Shown here: piece by piece, positions 31,890 through 40,455 of the stretch
Numbering within the stretch: the stretch's first letter is position 1
Layout: each line of letters opens with the position of its first letter
Assembly: GCA_027406905.1 (NCBI GenBank)
Contig: DAHZHT010000003.1
Span: 62,001-126,000, forward strand
Length of the DNA: 64,000 nucleotides
Direction: 5' to 3'
DNA from: Elusimicrobiota bacterium
GTDB lineage: Bacteria; Elusimicrobiota; Elusimicrobia; UBA1565; UBA9628
Notes under the pieces: generated by a model
The model's input: the letters and a program-made list of their open reading frames with translations, nothing else
The model's database searches: none
What the model was told of the DNA's origin: nothing
Program-made: the position numbers and the translations under genes

Positions 31890-33029
31890 CTAACGGGAAA
31901 CGACCAGATTCTGCGGGCCCAGATATTCTGATTGCGGGCGAATCAGCCGATCCTGCGCATGCTGCTCCATGACATGGGCGCACCAGCCGGCGGCGCGGCC
32001 GCAGGCGAACATCGCGACAAACTGATCCGGAACCAAACCGGCCGACTGCAAAACCAAGGCGGTGTAAAATTCCACGTTTGTCTTAAGATTCCGCCCCGGT
32101 TTGGCTTCATCTAAAACCTTAAGGGCTGTTTTTTCGACCGCTCGCGCTAAATCATAAAGCTTGCGGTTTCTTAGATCGGCCCCCGCCAAAGCCTCGGCGG
32201 TTTTTGACAAAACTTCGGCTCTCGGATCGCGAACTTTATAAACCCGATGGCCAAAACCCATGATGCGGCGTCCGGCGTTAAGTTCATTTTTAAGCCACGC
32301 CTCCGCTCGATCGGCGGATTGGATGTCAACGAGCATATCCAAAACCGGCCCCGGAGCGCCGCCGTGCAAGGGGCCTTTGAGCGCTCCGACCGCTCCGGTC
32401 ACCGCGCTCACCATGTCGGACCTAGTGCTGGCAATCACGCGAGCGGCAAAAGTAGAAGCGTTCATGCCGTGGTCCATCACAGTCGTCCAATAAGTATCCA
32501 AAGCCTTGGCCACCGCCGGATGGGGCACTTCGCCAAAAACCATATAAAGGAAGTTCTCCGCCATGCCTAAATCGGAACGCGGAGCGATTGGATCATGCCC
32601 TTGACGCAGGCGCGCATGAGCGGCGACCACGGTCGGGAAACGAGCGGTCAGACGTTTAGCCACCGCCAAATCCGCGGCCGGAGAAATATCGTTTGGATTG
32701 GACAAATCCAAAGAGAGAGTCGCGCAAGCCATTCTGAGAGCGTCAATCGGCGGGGAATGCCTCGCAACCTTAATGAGTTCCAAGGTCTCCGGCCGAATTG
32801 TCCGCAACTCGGCCAATTCTTTTCGAAAACTAGACGATTCTTTGGATGAAGGCAAGGTACCAGTCCATAAAAGTTCGGCGGCTTCTTCAAAAGAAACCTT
32901 TCCGGCTAATTCCTCAATTGAGTATCCGCCGACAATGAGCCTTCCCTTCTGACCGTCGACATGGCTTAATTTTGTCTGAACGGCGACAATCCCTTCAAGT
33001 CCTGGAACAAATTGCGTTGCTGTTGGCAT
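31890..33029 (-). CDS. gltA: Citrate synthase (short bacterial type)
   Basis: A 379-residue citrate/2-methylcitrate synthase, condensing oxaloacetate with acetyl-CoA (or propionyl-CoA). The catalytic histidines are visible in GPLHGGAPG and GFGHRVYKVRDPRA, with DHGMNAS before them. The usual catalytic Asp position (NVDFY in most members) reads Glu here: NVEFYTALV. ATG at 33029 has GGGGGAG upstream. It stands between asd and the accessory island and is not clearly part of an operon with either (43 bp to asd; 150 bp to the helicase start). Citrate versus methylcitrate cannot be decided from sequence alone; no prp genes are near. Confidence 0.87.
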   Translation of the reverse strand: MPTATQFVPGLEGIVAVQTKLSHVDGQKGRLIVGGYSIEELAGKVSFEEAAELLWTGTLPSSKESSSFRKELAELRTIRPETLELIKVARHSPPIDALRMACATLSLDLSNPNDISPAADLAVAKRLTARFPTVVAAHARLRQGHDPIAPRSDLGMAENFLYMVFGEVPHPAVAKALDTYWTTVMDHGMNASTFAARVIASTRSDMVSAVTGAVGALKGPLHGGAPGPVLDMLVDIQSADRAEAWLKNELNAGRRIMGFGHRVYKVRDPRAEVLSKTAEALAGADLRNRKLYDLARAVEKTALKVLDEAKPGRNLKTNVEFYTALVLQSAGLVPDQFVAMFACGRAAGWCAHVMEQHAQDRLIRPQSEYLGPQNLVVSR

Positions 33030-33072
33030 AAACTCCCCCTTTTTTGATCAAAGCGCTTCTTCCCCATTCTAC

Positions 33073-34098
33073 TTAAATTAATCCGCGGCGCAAAATTTCT
33101 TCCGCAATCTGCACGGAATTTAAAGCCGCGCCCTTAACTAGGTTGTCCATCGCGATCCACAAAACGATCTCGGAGAGAGAACAGCCGAATCTAACGCGGG
33201 AGACAAAAACCTCTTCTTTTCCGGCGCAGGAAAGCGGCGTGGGATAAAAGGAATCAGGCTTAAGCGCGGCGGAACGAGAAACCAGCTTTTTCGCTTCATT
33301 TAAGGAGACGGGCGATTTCAGAGTCAGCCATGCCGACAAACAATGGCCTCTCAATGTCGGAACTCGAACCGCCGTAACGCTCATCTTAAGATGCGGAGCC
33401 TTCCAGATTTTTCTTAACTCGAAAGAAACTTTATTTTCTTCCGCAGAACGGCCCTCAGCGTCAAACGGCCCGACCTGAGGGAAGACATTGGCGAAGATTG
33501 GCCGCGGCAAACGAGAGGGTTTTCCCATATTTAAAATCGGGACGCGACCCGTTTTTAAGGACAAGTCCTTAATGTTGGCTGTACTCTCGGAAAAAAAATC
33601 CTCAAGGGCGCCCCGCCCCGCTCCCGACACCGCTTGATAGGAAGAAAGCCTGATTTCTTTGACTCCAATTTTTTTATGCAGCCAATATCCGGCGACCCCC
33701 AAACCGGTCATCGTGCAATTAGGACCCGCAATCAAGCGGGATCTTCCGGCGATTTCTTCTCCGTTGACTTCGGGAATCACCAAAGGGACACTGGGATCGC
33801 CTCTAAAAGCGGAACTGTCGTCGATCACCCAGGATCCCAACGCCGCTAATTTCTTGGCCCATCTCCGGGAAACCTCATCTGAGCTGACAAAAAAAATAAT
33901 TTGATTTTTCTTCGCTTCATTAAAGCTAAATTTTTTTACCGGGCGCTTTTTCCCCTTAAAGAGAACGCCGTCGTTTAATTTGCCGGAGGAAAAACAGTTG
34001 AGATCCTGAATAGGAAATTTTCTTTTCTCTAAAAAAAACAGAAGCTCGCGACCAACCAGCCCCGTTGCCCCCACCACCGCGACAGATAATTTCGGCAT
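33073..34098 (-). CDS. asd: Aspartate-semialdehyde dehydrogenase
   Basis: A 341-residue ASADH, which reduces aspartyl phosphate to the semialdehyde for lysine/diaminopimelate, threonine and methionine synthesis. It has the N-terminal NADP fold VAVVGATGLVGRELL, the active-site Cys in AGPNCTMTGLGVA, SYQAVSGAGRGALEDF, and the C-terminal VRVPTLRGHCLSAWL with its catalytic His. ATG at 34098 lies 8 bp after the stop of the secreted unknown gene, without a clear Shine-Dalgarno sequence. It ends the parA-parB-unknown-asd run. Confidence 0.93.
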   Translation of the reverse strand: MPKLSVAVVGATGLVGRELLFFLEKRKFPIQDLNCFSSGKLNDGVLFKGKKRPVKKFSFNEAKKNQIIFFVSSDEVSRRWAKKLAALGSWVIDDSSAFRGDPSVPLVIPEVNGEEIAGRSRLIAGPNCTMTGLGVAGYWLHKKIGVKEIRLSSYQAVSGAGRGALEDFFSESTANIKDLSLKTGRVPILNMGKPSRLPRPIFANVFPQVGPFDAEGRSAEENKVSFELRKIWKAPHLKMSVTAVRVPTLRGHCLSAWLTLKSPVSLNEAKKLVSRSAALKPDSFYPTPLSCAGKEEVFVSRVRFGCSLSEIVLWIAMDNLVKGAALNSVQIAEEILRRGLI

Positions 34099-34106
34099 TG
34101 ATGATC

Positions 34107-35084
34107 TTAAGGGATGAGAGCGGGCGCGCTAAAGCCGATATTACCGCTTTCATCTTCCGCAGCTCCGCGCAGGTAATTACCGCTTTTAAGGAGAACGTTA
34201 TCAAAGGAAAAATAAAAGGGCGGTAAATGAAGAATCGGGCTCATTCTTTCCCAATTCAACTGATCGTCGGAGGATTCAACCCAAACCCCGGCGACGTCTT
34301 TTCCGGAGGCGGAAAAACGAACAATGGAATGAGAGAGCCCTTTAGCGATGGAAAAATCCGCGACCGTCACCGGCGATTGCGCTCCGGGGCCGACTAATTT
34401 AATCGCCAGGGCGGGAAAGATATTGATTGGGGTTTCAAGCGCGCCTTCGACCGAACGCGGCGGAACCCCCGAAATGCCGTGATTGTTCCAAGCCGAAGGC
34501 TCTTGGTTGGGAGAAATATTTTCAGGCATCGCCGCCGCCAAAACCGGAGAGCTCGCGACAGAAGTGAAATATTCGGTCGGAGACCAAATAATCAAATAAT
34601 TGGGCTGGGTAAAGCTAACCACGCTCACCGGCACTTCGGTCCAAAACCAAAGCCCCTTGCCTCGCGGGTTTTTCGATTCCGGAGAATCGGGATCGACTGG
34701 AATGTCGGAAGTGGCCGTCAAAAAATAACTTTGCTCCGATGAAAACGCCGGAGCCTGGGAGATGGCCATATAAATTTTTCCGTCGATGACGTCTCTTTCC
34801 CAGGGTTTATCGGGATTTGGCTGGGTTTTAGCGCGGCCGATTTTGGCGCCGATAAAAGCGTGGGTAAAACTTCCAACCGGAGCGGAAGGAAGTTTCACAA
34901 TCCACGCATTGTTAAAACCGATATACCAATTTCCATCCGGACCGCCATCGGAAAAACGATTGTAAGCGCGAATATTGGGCAAAAGGGAAATATAATTCGG
35001 CAAATCCGAGCTGGTAGAAATCGTGACGCCATAAGAAAACTGAGGCAATCCCAAAAAGAAAAAAAATGCAATTAATTTAATCAT
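34107..35084 (-). CDS. Secreted protein of unknown function between parB and asd
   Basis: A 325-residue protein with a signal peptide (MIKLIAFFFFLGLPQFSYG, cut after about 19). The mature part is rich in aromatic residues, Pro and Ser, looks beta-rich, and ends with a strand pattern like an Ig/fibronectin module (ESSDDQLNWERM ... NYLRGAAEDESGNIGFS). I recognise no family. Its ATG overlaps the parB stop by 4 bp, so it is translationally coupled to chromosome segregation genes, an unexpected place for an exported protein. A cell-surface role is the only fair inference. Confidence 0.72.
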   Translation of the reverse strand: MIKLIAFFFFLGLPQFSYGVTISTSSDLPNYISLLPNIRAYNRFSDGGPDGNWYIGFNNAWIVKLPSAPVGSFTHAFIGAKIGRAKTQPNPDKPWERDVIDGKIYMAISQAPAFSSEQSYFLTATSDIPVDPDSPESKNPRGKGLWFWTEVPVSVVSFTQPNYLIIWSPTEYFTSVASSPVLAAAMPENISPNQEPSAWNNHGISGVPPRSVEGALETPINIFPALAIKLVGPGAQSPVTVADFSIAKGLSHSIVRFSASGKDVAGVWVESSDDQLNWERMSPILHLPPFYFSFDNVLLKSGNYLRGAAEDESGNIGFSAPALIP

Positions 35085-35953
35085 TTTTTAAAAAATTGAG
35101 AGAGCTTGTCAAATTCTTCTAAGTTATAAAAATGAATCACGATTTGCCCCTCTTCCCCGCTTTTTTTCATGCGGATTTCGACATTGGTTCCCAAAATTTC
35201 CCGCCATCTTGATTCTTGAGCCGCCACATCCGGGGTCTTGGAGTCCGGATTTTTCTGAACGCGCTTATTAGTGGCGCTATGGGTTTGGCGAGATAAATCC
35301 TCGGTTTCACGCACCGAAAGTTTATTTTCCAAAACGGTTTTAAAAACCCGATTTCTTTCCAAGGCATCGGGAATCATCAATAGAGCGCGGGCATGGCCTT
35401 CGCTCATTTGCCCGAATTGAACGGCTTTTTGCATCTCTTCAGATAAGTCCAGCAAACGCAAGGTGTTGGAAACCGCTGATTTTGATTTTCCAACGATATG
35501 AGCCAAATCATTTTGAGAAATTTGAAATTCCTTCATCAAGCGCAAATATCCCAAAGCTTCTTCAATAGCGTTGAGATCTTGTCTTTGGAGATTTTCAATG
35601 AGCCCGACCAACATGCGCTCTTTTTTTGATTTAGATTCTCTGACCAAGACCTCTACTTCTTTAAGCCCGGCCAAAATACAAGCCCTTAAACGCCTTTCTC
35701 CCGCGATTAATTCATAAGAATCCCGGGCGGCATCATAGGATGCCAAAAGCGGTTGAGCCAAACCATGCTGTTTAATGGAAGACGCTAATTCAGCAATCTT
35801 CTCAGGGTCAAAATTTTTCCGCGCCTGCAAGGGGCTTGGGTGAATTTTTTCGACTGAAACCAAGCGCAAAGCCCCCTCTTCTTTTTTCTCATTTTCTTTT
35901 GGCTCTTCAACCGAAATCAAAGCCCCAAGCCCGCGCCCCAACGCTTTTCTCAT
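35081..35953 (-). CDS. parB: Chromosome partitioning protein ParB
   Basis: A 290-residue ParB/Spo0J. The start RKALGRGLGALI is the ParA-stimulating tail. The CTP-binding/nuclease-fold domain carries GERRLRA (85-91) and ENLQRQDLNAIEEA. A helix-turn-helix follows around 133-158 (ISQNDLAHIVGKSKSAVSNTLRLL), and a C-terminal dimer domain ends the protein. It binds parS, slides as a CTP-dependent clamp and loads SMC. ATG overlaps the parA stop by 4 bp. Two parS-like sites lie within 1.8 kb upstream, fitting chromosomal autonomy of this parAB. Confidence 0.94.
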   Translation of the reverse strand: MRKALGRGLGALISVEEPKENEKKEEGALRLVSVEKIHPSPLQARKNFDPEKIAELASSIKQHGLAQPLLASYDAARDSYELIAGERRLRACILAGLKEVEVLVRESKSKKERMLVGLIENLQRQDLNAIEEALGYLRLMKEFQISQNDLAHIVGKSKSAVSNTLRLLDLSEEMQKAVQFGQMSEGHARALLMIPDALERNRVFKTVLENKLSVRETEDLSRQTHSATNKRVQKNPDSKTPDVAAQESRWREILGTNVEIRMKKSGEEGQIVIHFYNLEEFDKLSQFFKK

Positions 35954-36783
35954 GCGCTCTCTCCTAAGACCACGGAATCTCTTTCATTTAATGCCCCTGA
36001 AACTGAATCCAATGCGCATAGATATTCCATACGCGCTAAAATCTCTTTCGTTAAATCCAGATAAGCCTGAGCTCCTCTGGATTTGGGATCATGTTCAAAA
36101 ATCGTTTTTCCAAATCCTGGCGCCTCGGCTAAGCGAATACTGCGCGGGATAATGGTCTTAAAAAGCTTTTCTTTCATGAATTTTTTAACCTCTTCCTGGA
36201 CCTGTTGAGCCAGGCTCATGCGGCTATCAAACAAGGTCAAAAAGCATCCTAAAAAATCAAGATGCGGGTTGAGCGATTTTTTGACGAGATGAATTGTGTC
36301 CACAAATTGAGCCAAACCCTCCAAGGCATAGTATTCCCCTTGAATCGGAATCAAGACATGGCTGGCGGCGGTCAGCGCATTAACGGTCAGGAGCCCTAAA
36401 GAAGGAGGGCAATCAATGAGGACAAATTCAAATTGACTTTTGATTGCCGAAAAAGAGCCTTTCAGACGACTTTCTCGGGCCATGGTTGGCACTAATTCAA
36501 CCTCGGCCCCGGCCAAATCCTTTCCAGAACCCGCTAAAAACAAATTTTGAACCGATGTCGGACGAATCACTTTATCAATCGGCAAAAGATCAACCAATAC
36601 ATTATAAATACTGGGAGAAAAAGAACGCTTATCAAAACCTAAGCCGGAAGTGGCATTTCCCTGAGGATCAGAATCCACGATTAGGGTTTTAAAACCCATC
36701 TGAGCCAAGGAAGCTCCCAAATTCAAAACCGAGGTCGTTTTACCAACCCCCCCTTTTTGATTCGCCAAGGTAATGATATTCAA
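35950..36783 (-). CDS. parA: Chromosome partitioning ATPase ParA (Soj)
   Basis: A 277-residue Walker-type ATPase with the deviant P-loop NQKGGVGKTT (8-17), Walker A' VDSDPQGNAT, and FVLIDCPPSLGLLT as Walker B. There is no N-terminal helix-turn-helix, so it is of the short Soj type. It drives ParB-bound origins along the nucleoid. The only start available is TTG at 36783: MNIITLANQKGG is encoded TTG-AAT-ATC. The Shine-Dalgarno sequence is weak (GGGAAAA). A parS-like palindrome lies 3-20 nt upstream of this start and may couple expression to ParB. The protein has about 20 extra residues at the C-terminus. Confidence 0.93.
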   Translation of the reverse strand: MNIITLANQKGGVGKTTSVLNLGASLAQMGFKTLIVDSDPQGNATSGLGFDKRSFSPSIYNVLVDLLPIDKVIRPTSVQNLFLAGSGKDLAGAEVELVPTMARESRLKGSFSAIKSQFEFVLIDCPPSLGLLTVNALTAASHVLIPIQGEYYALEGLAQFVDTIHLVKKSLNPHLDFLGCFLTLFDSRMSLAQQVQEEVKKFMKEKLFKTIIPRSIRLAEAPGFGKTIFEHDPKSRGAQAYLDLTKEILARMEYLCALDSVSGALNERDSVVLGESA

Positions 36784-36786
36784 ATG

Positions 36787-36804
36787 AGTTTTCCCGTGAA
36801 AACT
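36787..36804. promoter_or_regulatory. parS-like site in the parA leader
   Basis: AGTTTTCCCGTGAAAACT is an 18-bp palindrome with one mismatched pair. Its core TTTTCCCGTGAAAA differs at one base from the parS-type core TTTTCACGTGAAAA also found at 37669. It sits just ahead of the parA TTG start codon, where ParB binding would interfere with expression. Confidence 0.55.
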
Positions 36805-36844
36805 GCGGCCACCTGCGTTATGCTAGCAGTTTATAAGAATTGAA

Positions 36845-37936
36845 TCAACTGGAAGGAATCTTCTTAAGGCTCTGAGCCTTTTTATTCCTTCTCAAAGCTA
36901 ATTCAACGAGGATGTCCATAAGAGAATGAATTTTGATGCCAGAAAATTCCCAAAGAACGGGATACATGCTGCTAGAGGTGAAGCCCGGCAAGGTGTTAAT
37001 TTCATTAAAATAAATTTTTCCCGTTTTTCGGTCTATTAAAAAATCAACACGCCCCAAACCATAGCAATCGAGGGCTTTAAAAACTCTTAAGGCATATTCT
37101 TTAATTTTCCGGGTTGTTTCCGCGCCCAAGTTCGCCGGAATCTCGCGCCCCGCGCCATTAGAATTAAGATATTTCGTCCTGTAATCATAAAATTCAGAAT
37201 GCGGGATCACCTCTCCCAGGGCAGAAGCGCGTAATTTAAAGCGAGGCTCCGTAGAATAAGGATCCCCCAAAACCGCGCATTCAATTTCTCGAGGTTCGAT
37301 AGCTTTTTCAAGCAACACCTTATTATCATACTGAAAAGCATCGCGCACCGCAGAAGATAACCCCGCCAAAGAAGCGACCCGTGAAATCCCCACGGAAGAC
37401 CCCAGTCGGGCCGGTTTCACAAAAAGAGGAAAGCCCAATTTCTGAGCCGCATTTTTTGCCTCACGGGGATTATGAATACAAAAATACGGCAAAATTGGAA
37501 TTTTTTCTCTTTCCGCCAGAATTTTAGAAAATTCTTTATCCATCCCCAAGGCAGAGCCTAAAACTCCGCATCCTACATATGGGATATGGAGCATCTCAAA
37601 AAAACCCTGAACGGTTCCATCTTCGCCTAAAGGCCCATGCAAAACAGGGAAAATCACATCCGGCAAGGTTTTCACGTGAAAAAAATCTGACGTTAAAGAG
37701 CGTTCTGTTTGTTTCTTTGAAGGGAAATCAGAGAGGCTAGAAATTTTAACATTTTTAAATTGTTCAATAAATAAAACACTTTTTTTAACCCACTGTCCTT
37801 GAGGCGAGACCCAAATTAATTCTTTATCATAGCGATTTGAGTCCAAGGCATTAAACACAGTCCGGGCGCTTACCAGAGAAACATCTCTCTCGGCCGATTC
37901 TCCCCCACACAAGACCCATACTCTTTTCTTAGTCAT
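36845..37936 (-). CDS. ddl: D-alanine--D-alanine ligase
   Basis: A 363-residue ATP-grasp ligase making the D-Ala-D-Ala dipeptide for peptidoglycan. The N-terminal domain has VLCGGESAERDVSLVSA; then VFPVLHGPLGEDGTVQG, FVKPARLGSSVGIS (ATP-grasp loop), the omega-loop EFYDYRTKY, and RVDFLIDRKTGKIYFNEINTLPGFT with the metal-binding Glu/Asn. The Tyr in the EFYDY loop is the form found in D-Ala-D-Ala enzymes rather than D-Ala-D-Lac ones. ATG at 37936 lies in a divergent promoter region shared with hpt. It carries a perfect parS-like 14-mer inside its coding sequence. Confidence 0.93.
   Translation of the reverse strand: MTKKRVWVLCGGESAERDVSLVSARTVFNALDSNRYDKELIWVSPQGQWVKKSVLFIEQFKNVKISSLSDFPSKKQTERSLTSDFFHVKTLPDVIFPVLHGPLGEDGTVQGFFEMLHIPYVGCGVLGSALGMDKEFSKILAEREKIPILPYFCIHNPREAKNAAQKLGFPLFVKPARLGSSVGISRVASLAGLSSAVRDAFQYDNKVLLEKAIEPREIECAVLGDPYSTEPRFKLRASALGEVIPHSEFYDYRTKYLNSNGAGREIPANLGAETTRKIKEYALRVFKALDCYGLGRVDFLIDRKTGKIYFNEINTLPGFTSSSMYPVLWEFSGIKIHSLMDILVELALRRNKKAQSLKKIPSS
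37669..37682. promoter_or_regulatory. parS-like site inside ddl
   Basis: TTTTCACGTGAAAA is a perfect 14-bp palindrome matching the conserved core of bacterial parS (TGTTTCACGTGAAACA) at 12 of 14 core positions. It lies about 0.9 kb upstream of parA within the ddl gene. Intragenic location near parAB is normal for chromosomal parS sites. Confidence 0.65.
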
Positions 37937-37969
37937 TGAGATAAATTCCTTTTAAAAATTGGCAGGAAT

Positions 37970-37998
37970 ATTATATAACTCTTGATTCTCCCGCACAA
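37970..37998 (-). promoter_or_regulatory. ddl promoter
   Basis: On the minus strand TTGTGC (37998-37993), a 17-bp spacer and TATAAT (37975-37970). This gives a leader of roughly 25 nt with AAAAGGAA before the ddl ATG at 37936. It overlaps the hpt promoter on the other strand. Confidence 0.6.
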
Positions 37999-38010
37999 TA
38001 AAGTTATTAT
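37982..38010 (+). promoter_or_regulatory. hpt-ftsH promoter
   Basis: TTGATT (37982-37987), a 17-bp spacer and TATTAT (38005-38010). AAAAGGATAAA stands directly before the hpt ATG at 38022. It overlaps the divergent ddl promoter, so firing may be mutually exclusive. Confidence 0.5.
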
Positions 38011-38021
38011 AAAAGGATAAA

Positions 38022-38570
38022 ATGCCATTCGCACACGGAACGCACGAAAAAACTAACGCGGACATCAAAAAGGTCCTGATTTCCGAGGAACGGATTTCCG
38101 CGCGCGTCAAAGAGCTCGGAGAAGAAATCTCCAAGGATTATGCGACAAGAAATCCGATTCTTATTGGCATCTTAAAAGGAAGCTTATTTTTTTTGTCTGA
38201 TTTGATGCGCGCCATTTCCGTAGACTGTTGCGTCGATTTTATGAGCCTGGCCTCTTATTCCGGCGAAAAGTCCAACGGAATCGTCAGGCTCCTTTTAGAC
38301 CTCAGAGAAAATATCGAAGGGCGAGATGTTTTGATTGTCGAGGATATCGTCGACACTGGACTAACTTTGAGCTATCTTGAAAATATTCTCAAAACCAGAA
38401 ATCCGCGTTCGCTTGAAGTTTGTTCTCTGCTCAGCAAGCCCGAATGCCGCAAAAACGCGGTCAAAACCAAGTATATCGGCTTTAACATCCCCAATGAATT
38501 CGTGGTCGGCTACGGGCTCGATCTCGACGAAAAATACAGGAATCTTCCGTATATAGGCGTCCTAAAATAA
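38022..38570 (+). CDS. hpt: Hypoxanthine phosphoribosyltransferase
   Basis: A 182-residue type I phosphoribosyltransferase that salvages hypoxanthine/guanine with PRPP. The flexible-loop region is ILIGILKGSLFFLSDLMRAI...DFMSLASYSG, the PRPP motif is VLIVEDIVDTGLTLSYL, and the C-terminal YIGFNIPNEFVVGYGLDLDEKYRNLPYIGVL is typical of HPRT. ATG at 38022 has AAAAGGA upstream. It is followed after 12 bp by ftsH, a common pairing in bacteria. Confidence 0.94.
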   Translation: MPFAHGTHEKTNADIKKVLISEERISARVKELGEEISKDYATRNPILIGILKGSLFFLSDLMRAISVDCCVDFMSLASYSGEKSNGIVRLLLDLRENIEGRDVLIVEDIVDTGLTLSYLENILKTRNPRSLEVCSLLSKPECRKNAVKTKYIGFNIPNEFVVGYGLDLDEKYRNLPYIGVLK

Positions 38571-38582
38571 AATTCACTTTCT

Positions 38583-40403
38583 ATGGAAAATAAAAACATC
38601 AAACAACTTGTTCTATGGGCGGCCGCCTTTCTCTTGGTGATTGTCCTTTTCAAAAATATAAAGACGCCCACCGTTTCAGATAAGGAAATTCCTTATTCCG
38701 AATTTAAAGCCGACCTCAAAGGCGGCAAAGTCAGCGATGTCAAGGTCCGCCCGGACCTCATTGAAGGTAAAATCAAAGAAGACGACGGAAAAGTAGAAGA
38801 TTTTAGAACCTTGCCGCTTCCGGATCTTAATCTTGTTCAAGATCTGGAAAAATATCATGTCAAAAATTTTTCCGGAGAACCCGACAGAAGCTGGGTCACA
38901 AGCCTGATTGTCAATATCGGCTGGGTGGTCCTCTTTTTCGCTCTTTGGTGGATATTCGTCATCCGCCAGGTGCAGATGGGGGGAAAACAAGCGATGTCTT
39001 TCGGAAGAACAAAAGCCCGCATCGTCGACGACAAAAAGAAAAAAACGACCTTCGCCGACGTGGCCGGCTGCGATGAATCCAAAGAAGAGCTACAGGAGAT
39101 CGTCGAATTTTTAAAAAATCCGGCGCGATTTCAAAAACTAGGCGGCAAAATGCCCAGAGGAGTTCTTCTCTTTGGGCAGCCGGGAACCGGAAAAACCTTG
39201 TTGGCTCGCGCCGTTTCCGGTGAAGCCGGCGTGCCTTTCTTTACGGCATCCGCCTCCGAATTTGTGGAAATGTTTGTCGGCGTCGGAGCGTCACGGGTCA
39301 GGGACCTTTTCGATCAGGCGAGAAAAGCCGCTCCTGCGGTCATCTTTATTGATGAATTGGACGCGGTAGGCAGACACCGATTCGCCGGAATTGGCGGGGG
39401 GCACGATGAAAGAGAACAAACCCTCAACCAACTTCTCATTGAGCTTGACGGCTTTGAGCAAAATCAAGGCATCGTTCTCATCGCCGCGACAAACCGCCCG
39501 GACGTTATTGATCCGGCTCTTCTGCGCCCCGGAAGATTTGATCGGCAGATTCACGTTCCCGCTCCTCATCTTAAAGGAAGAGAAGATATCTTAAAGGTCC
39601 ATGCGCGGGAAGTTAAAATGTCGCCAAAGGTGGATTTATCCGTGATCGCTCGCCGCACCCCGGGGTTTTCAGGAGCGGACTTGGCCAATGTGATCAACGA
39701 AGCGGCGCTGCTAGCCGCGCGAAAAGACAAAATCGAAGTTGAGATGGACGATTTGGAAGAATCCATTGAGCGCGTCATGGCCGGCCCGCAGAAAAAATCG
39801 AGCCTGATGTCCGACAAGGAAAAAAACATCGTGGCTTATCATGAATCCGGACATACGCTGGTCGCGAAACTTTTACCCAATTCCGATCCCGTTCACAAGG
39901 TTTCTATTATTTCCAGAGGTCATGCCTTGGGGTATACCCTTCAACTTCCGACCGAAGACAAATATCTGACTTCTCGAAGCGAGATACTCAACCGCCTAGC
40001 CGTTCTTCTCGGCGGCCGTTGCGCGGAAGAATTGGTATTTAACGAGATCACTACCGGAGCCTCCGATGATCTTTCGAAAGCTTCTTCCTATGCCACCAAG
40101 ATGGTAACGGAATTTGGAATGTCCGACAAGGTTGGCCCCTTGTCTCTCAAGAAGCCCGAGCAGGAAATTTTCCTTGGCCGAGACATTTCACAGCAAAATG
40201 GATACTCGGAAAGAACCGCTCAACTGATTGACGAAGAAGTTAAACGCCTGGTCACCGAAGCTCATGAAAAAGCTAGAAGTCTTCTTCTGACGCACAAGAA
40301 AATTCTAGATGAGCTTGCGGCCAAATTGTTTGACCGGGAAGTCCTGGATGGAGAGGATATAGACACAATCTTAAAAAATGGGCTCCAAATGGGGATGGCT
40401 TAA
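38583..40403 (+). CDS. ftsH: ATP-dependent zinc metalloprotease FtsH
   Basis: A 606-residue membrane AAA+ protease. Two membrane spans (about 8-24 and 106-128) flank a periplasmic domain. The AAA module has GQPGTGKT (198-205), [12 protein letters not shown] and the SRH region [19 protein letters not shown]. The peptidase zinc site is HESGH (420-424). It forms hexamers that extract and degrade membrane and short-lived cytosolic proteins. No Shine-Dalgarno sequence is obvious before the ATG, so coupling to hpt 12 bp upstream is likely. Length is near the family norm. Confidence 0.95.
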   Translation: MENKNIKQLVLWAAAFLLVIVLFKNIKTPTVSDKEIPYSEFKADLKGGKVSDVKVRPDLIEGKIKEDDGKVEDFRTLPLPDLNLVQDLEKYHVKNFSGEPDRSWVTSLIVNIGWVVLFFALWWIFVIRQVQMGGKQAMSFGRTKARIVDDKKKKTTFADVAGCDESKEELQEIVEFLKNPARFQKLGGKMPRGVLLFGQPGTGKTLLARAVSGEAGVPFFTASASEFVEMFVGVGASRVRDLFDQARKAAPAVIFIDELDAVGRHRFAGIGGGHDEREQTLNQLLIELDGFEQNQGIVLIAATNRPDVIDPALLRPGRFDRQIHVPAPHLKGREDILKVHAREVKMSPKVDLSVIARRTPGFSGADLANVINEAALLAARKDKIEVEMDDLEESIERVMAGPQKKSSLMSDKEKNIVAYHESGHTLVAKLLPNSDPVHKVSIISRGHALGYTLQLPTEDKYLTSRSEILNRLAVLLGGRCAEELVFNEITTGASDDLSKASSYATKMVTEFGMSDKVGPLSLKKPEQEIFLGRDISQQNGYSERTAQLIDEEVKRLVTEAHEKARSLLLTHKKILDELAAKLFDREVLDGEDIDTILKNGLQMGMA

Positions 40404-40455
40404 GTTATAATAATCCATACGCTTTAAAATATAATTTAAAAAAGGAGAAATAAAT

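Noticed and set aside
31861..31900. Terminator at the end of citrate synthase (CCCGTT ... AACGGG)
   Set aside because: The stem is only 6 bp with a long loop, and no T-run follows.
35081..38021. Chromosomal origin next to parAB
   Set aside because: No dnaA, dnaN, rnpA or DnaA-box cluster is seen; the intergenic spaces are too short for an origin. Proximity to one outside the window remains possible.
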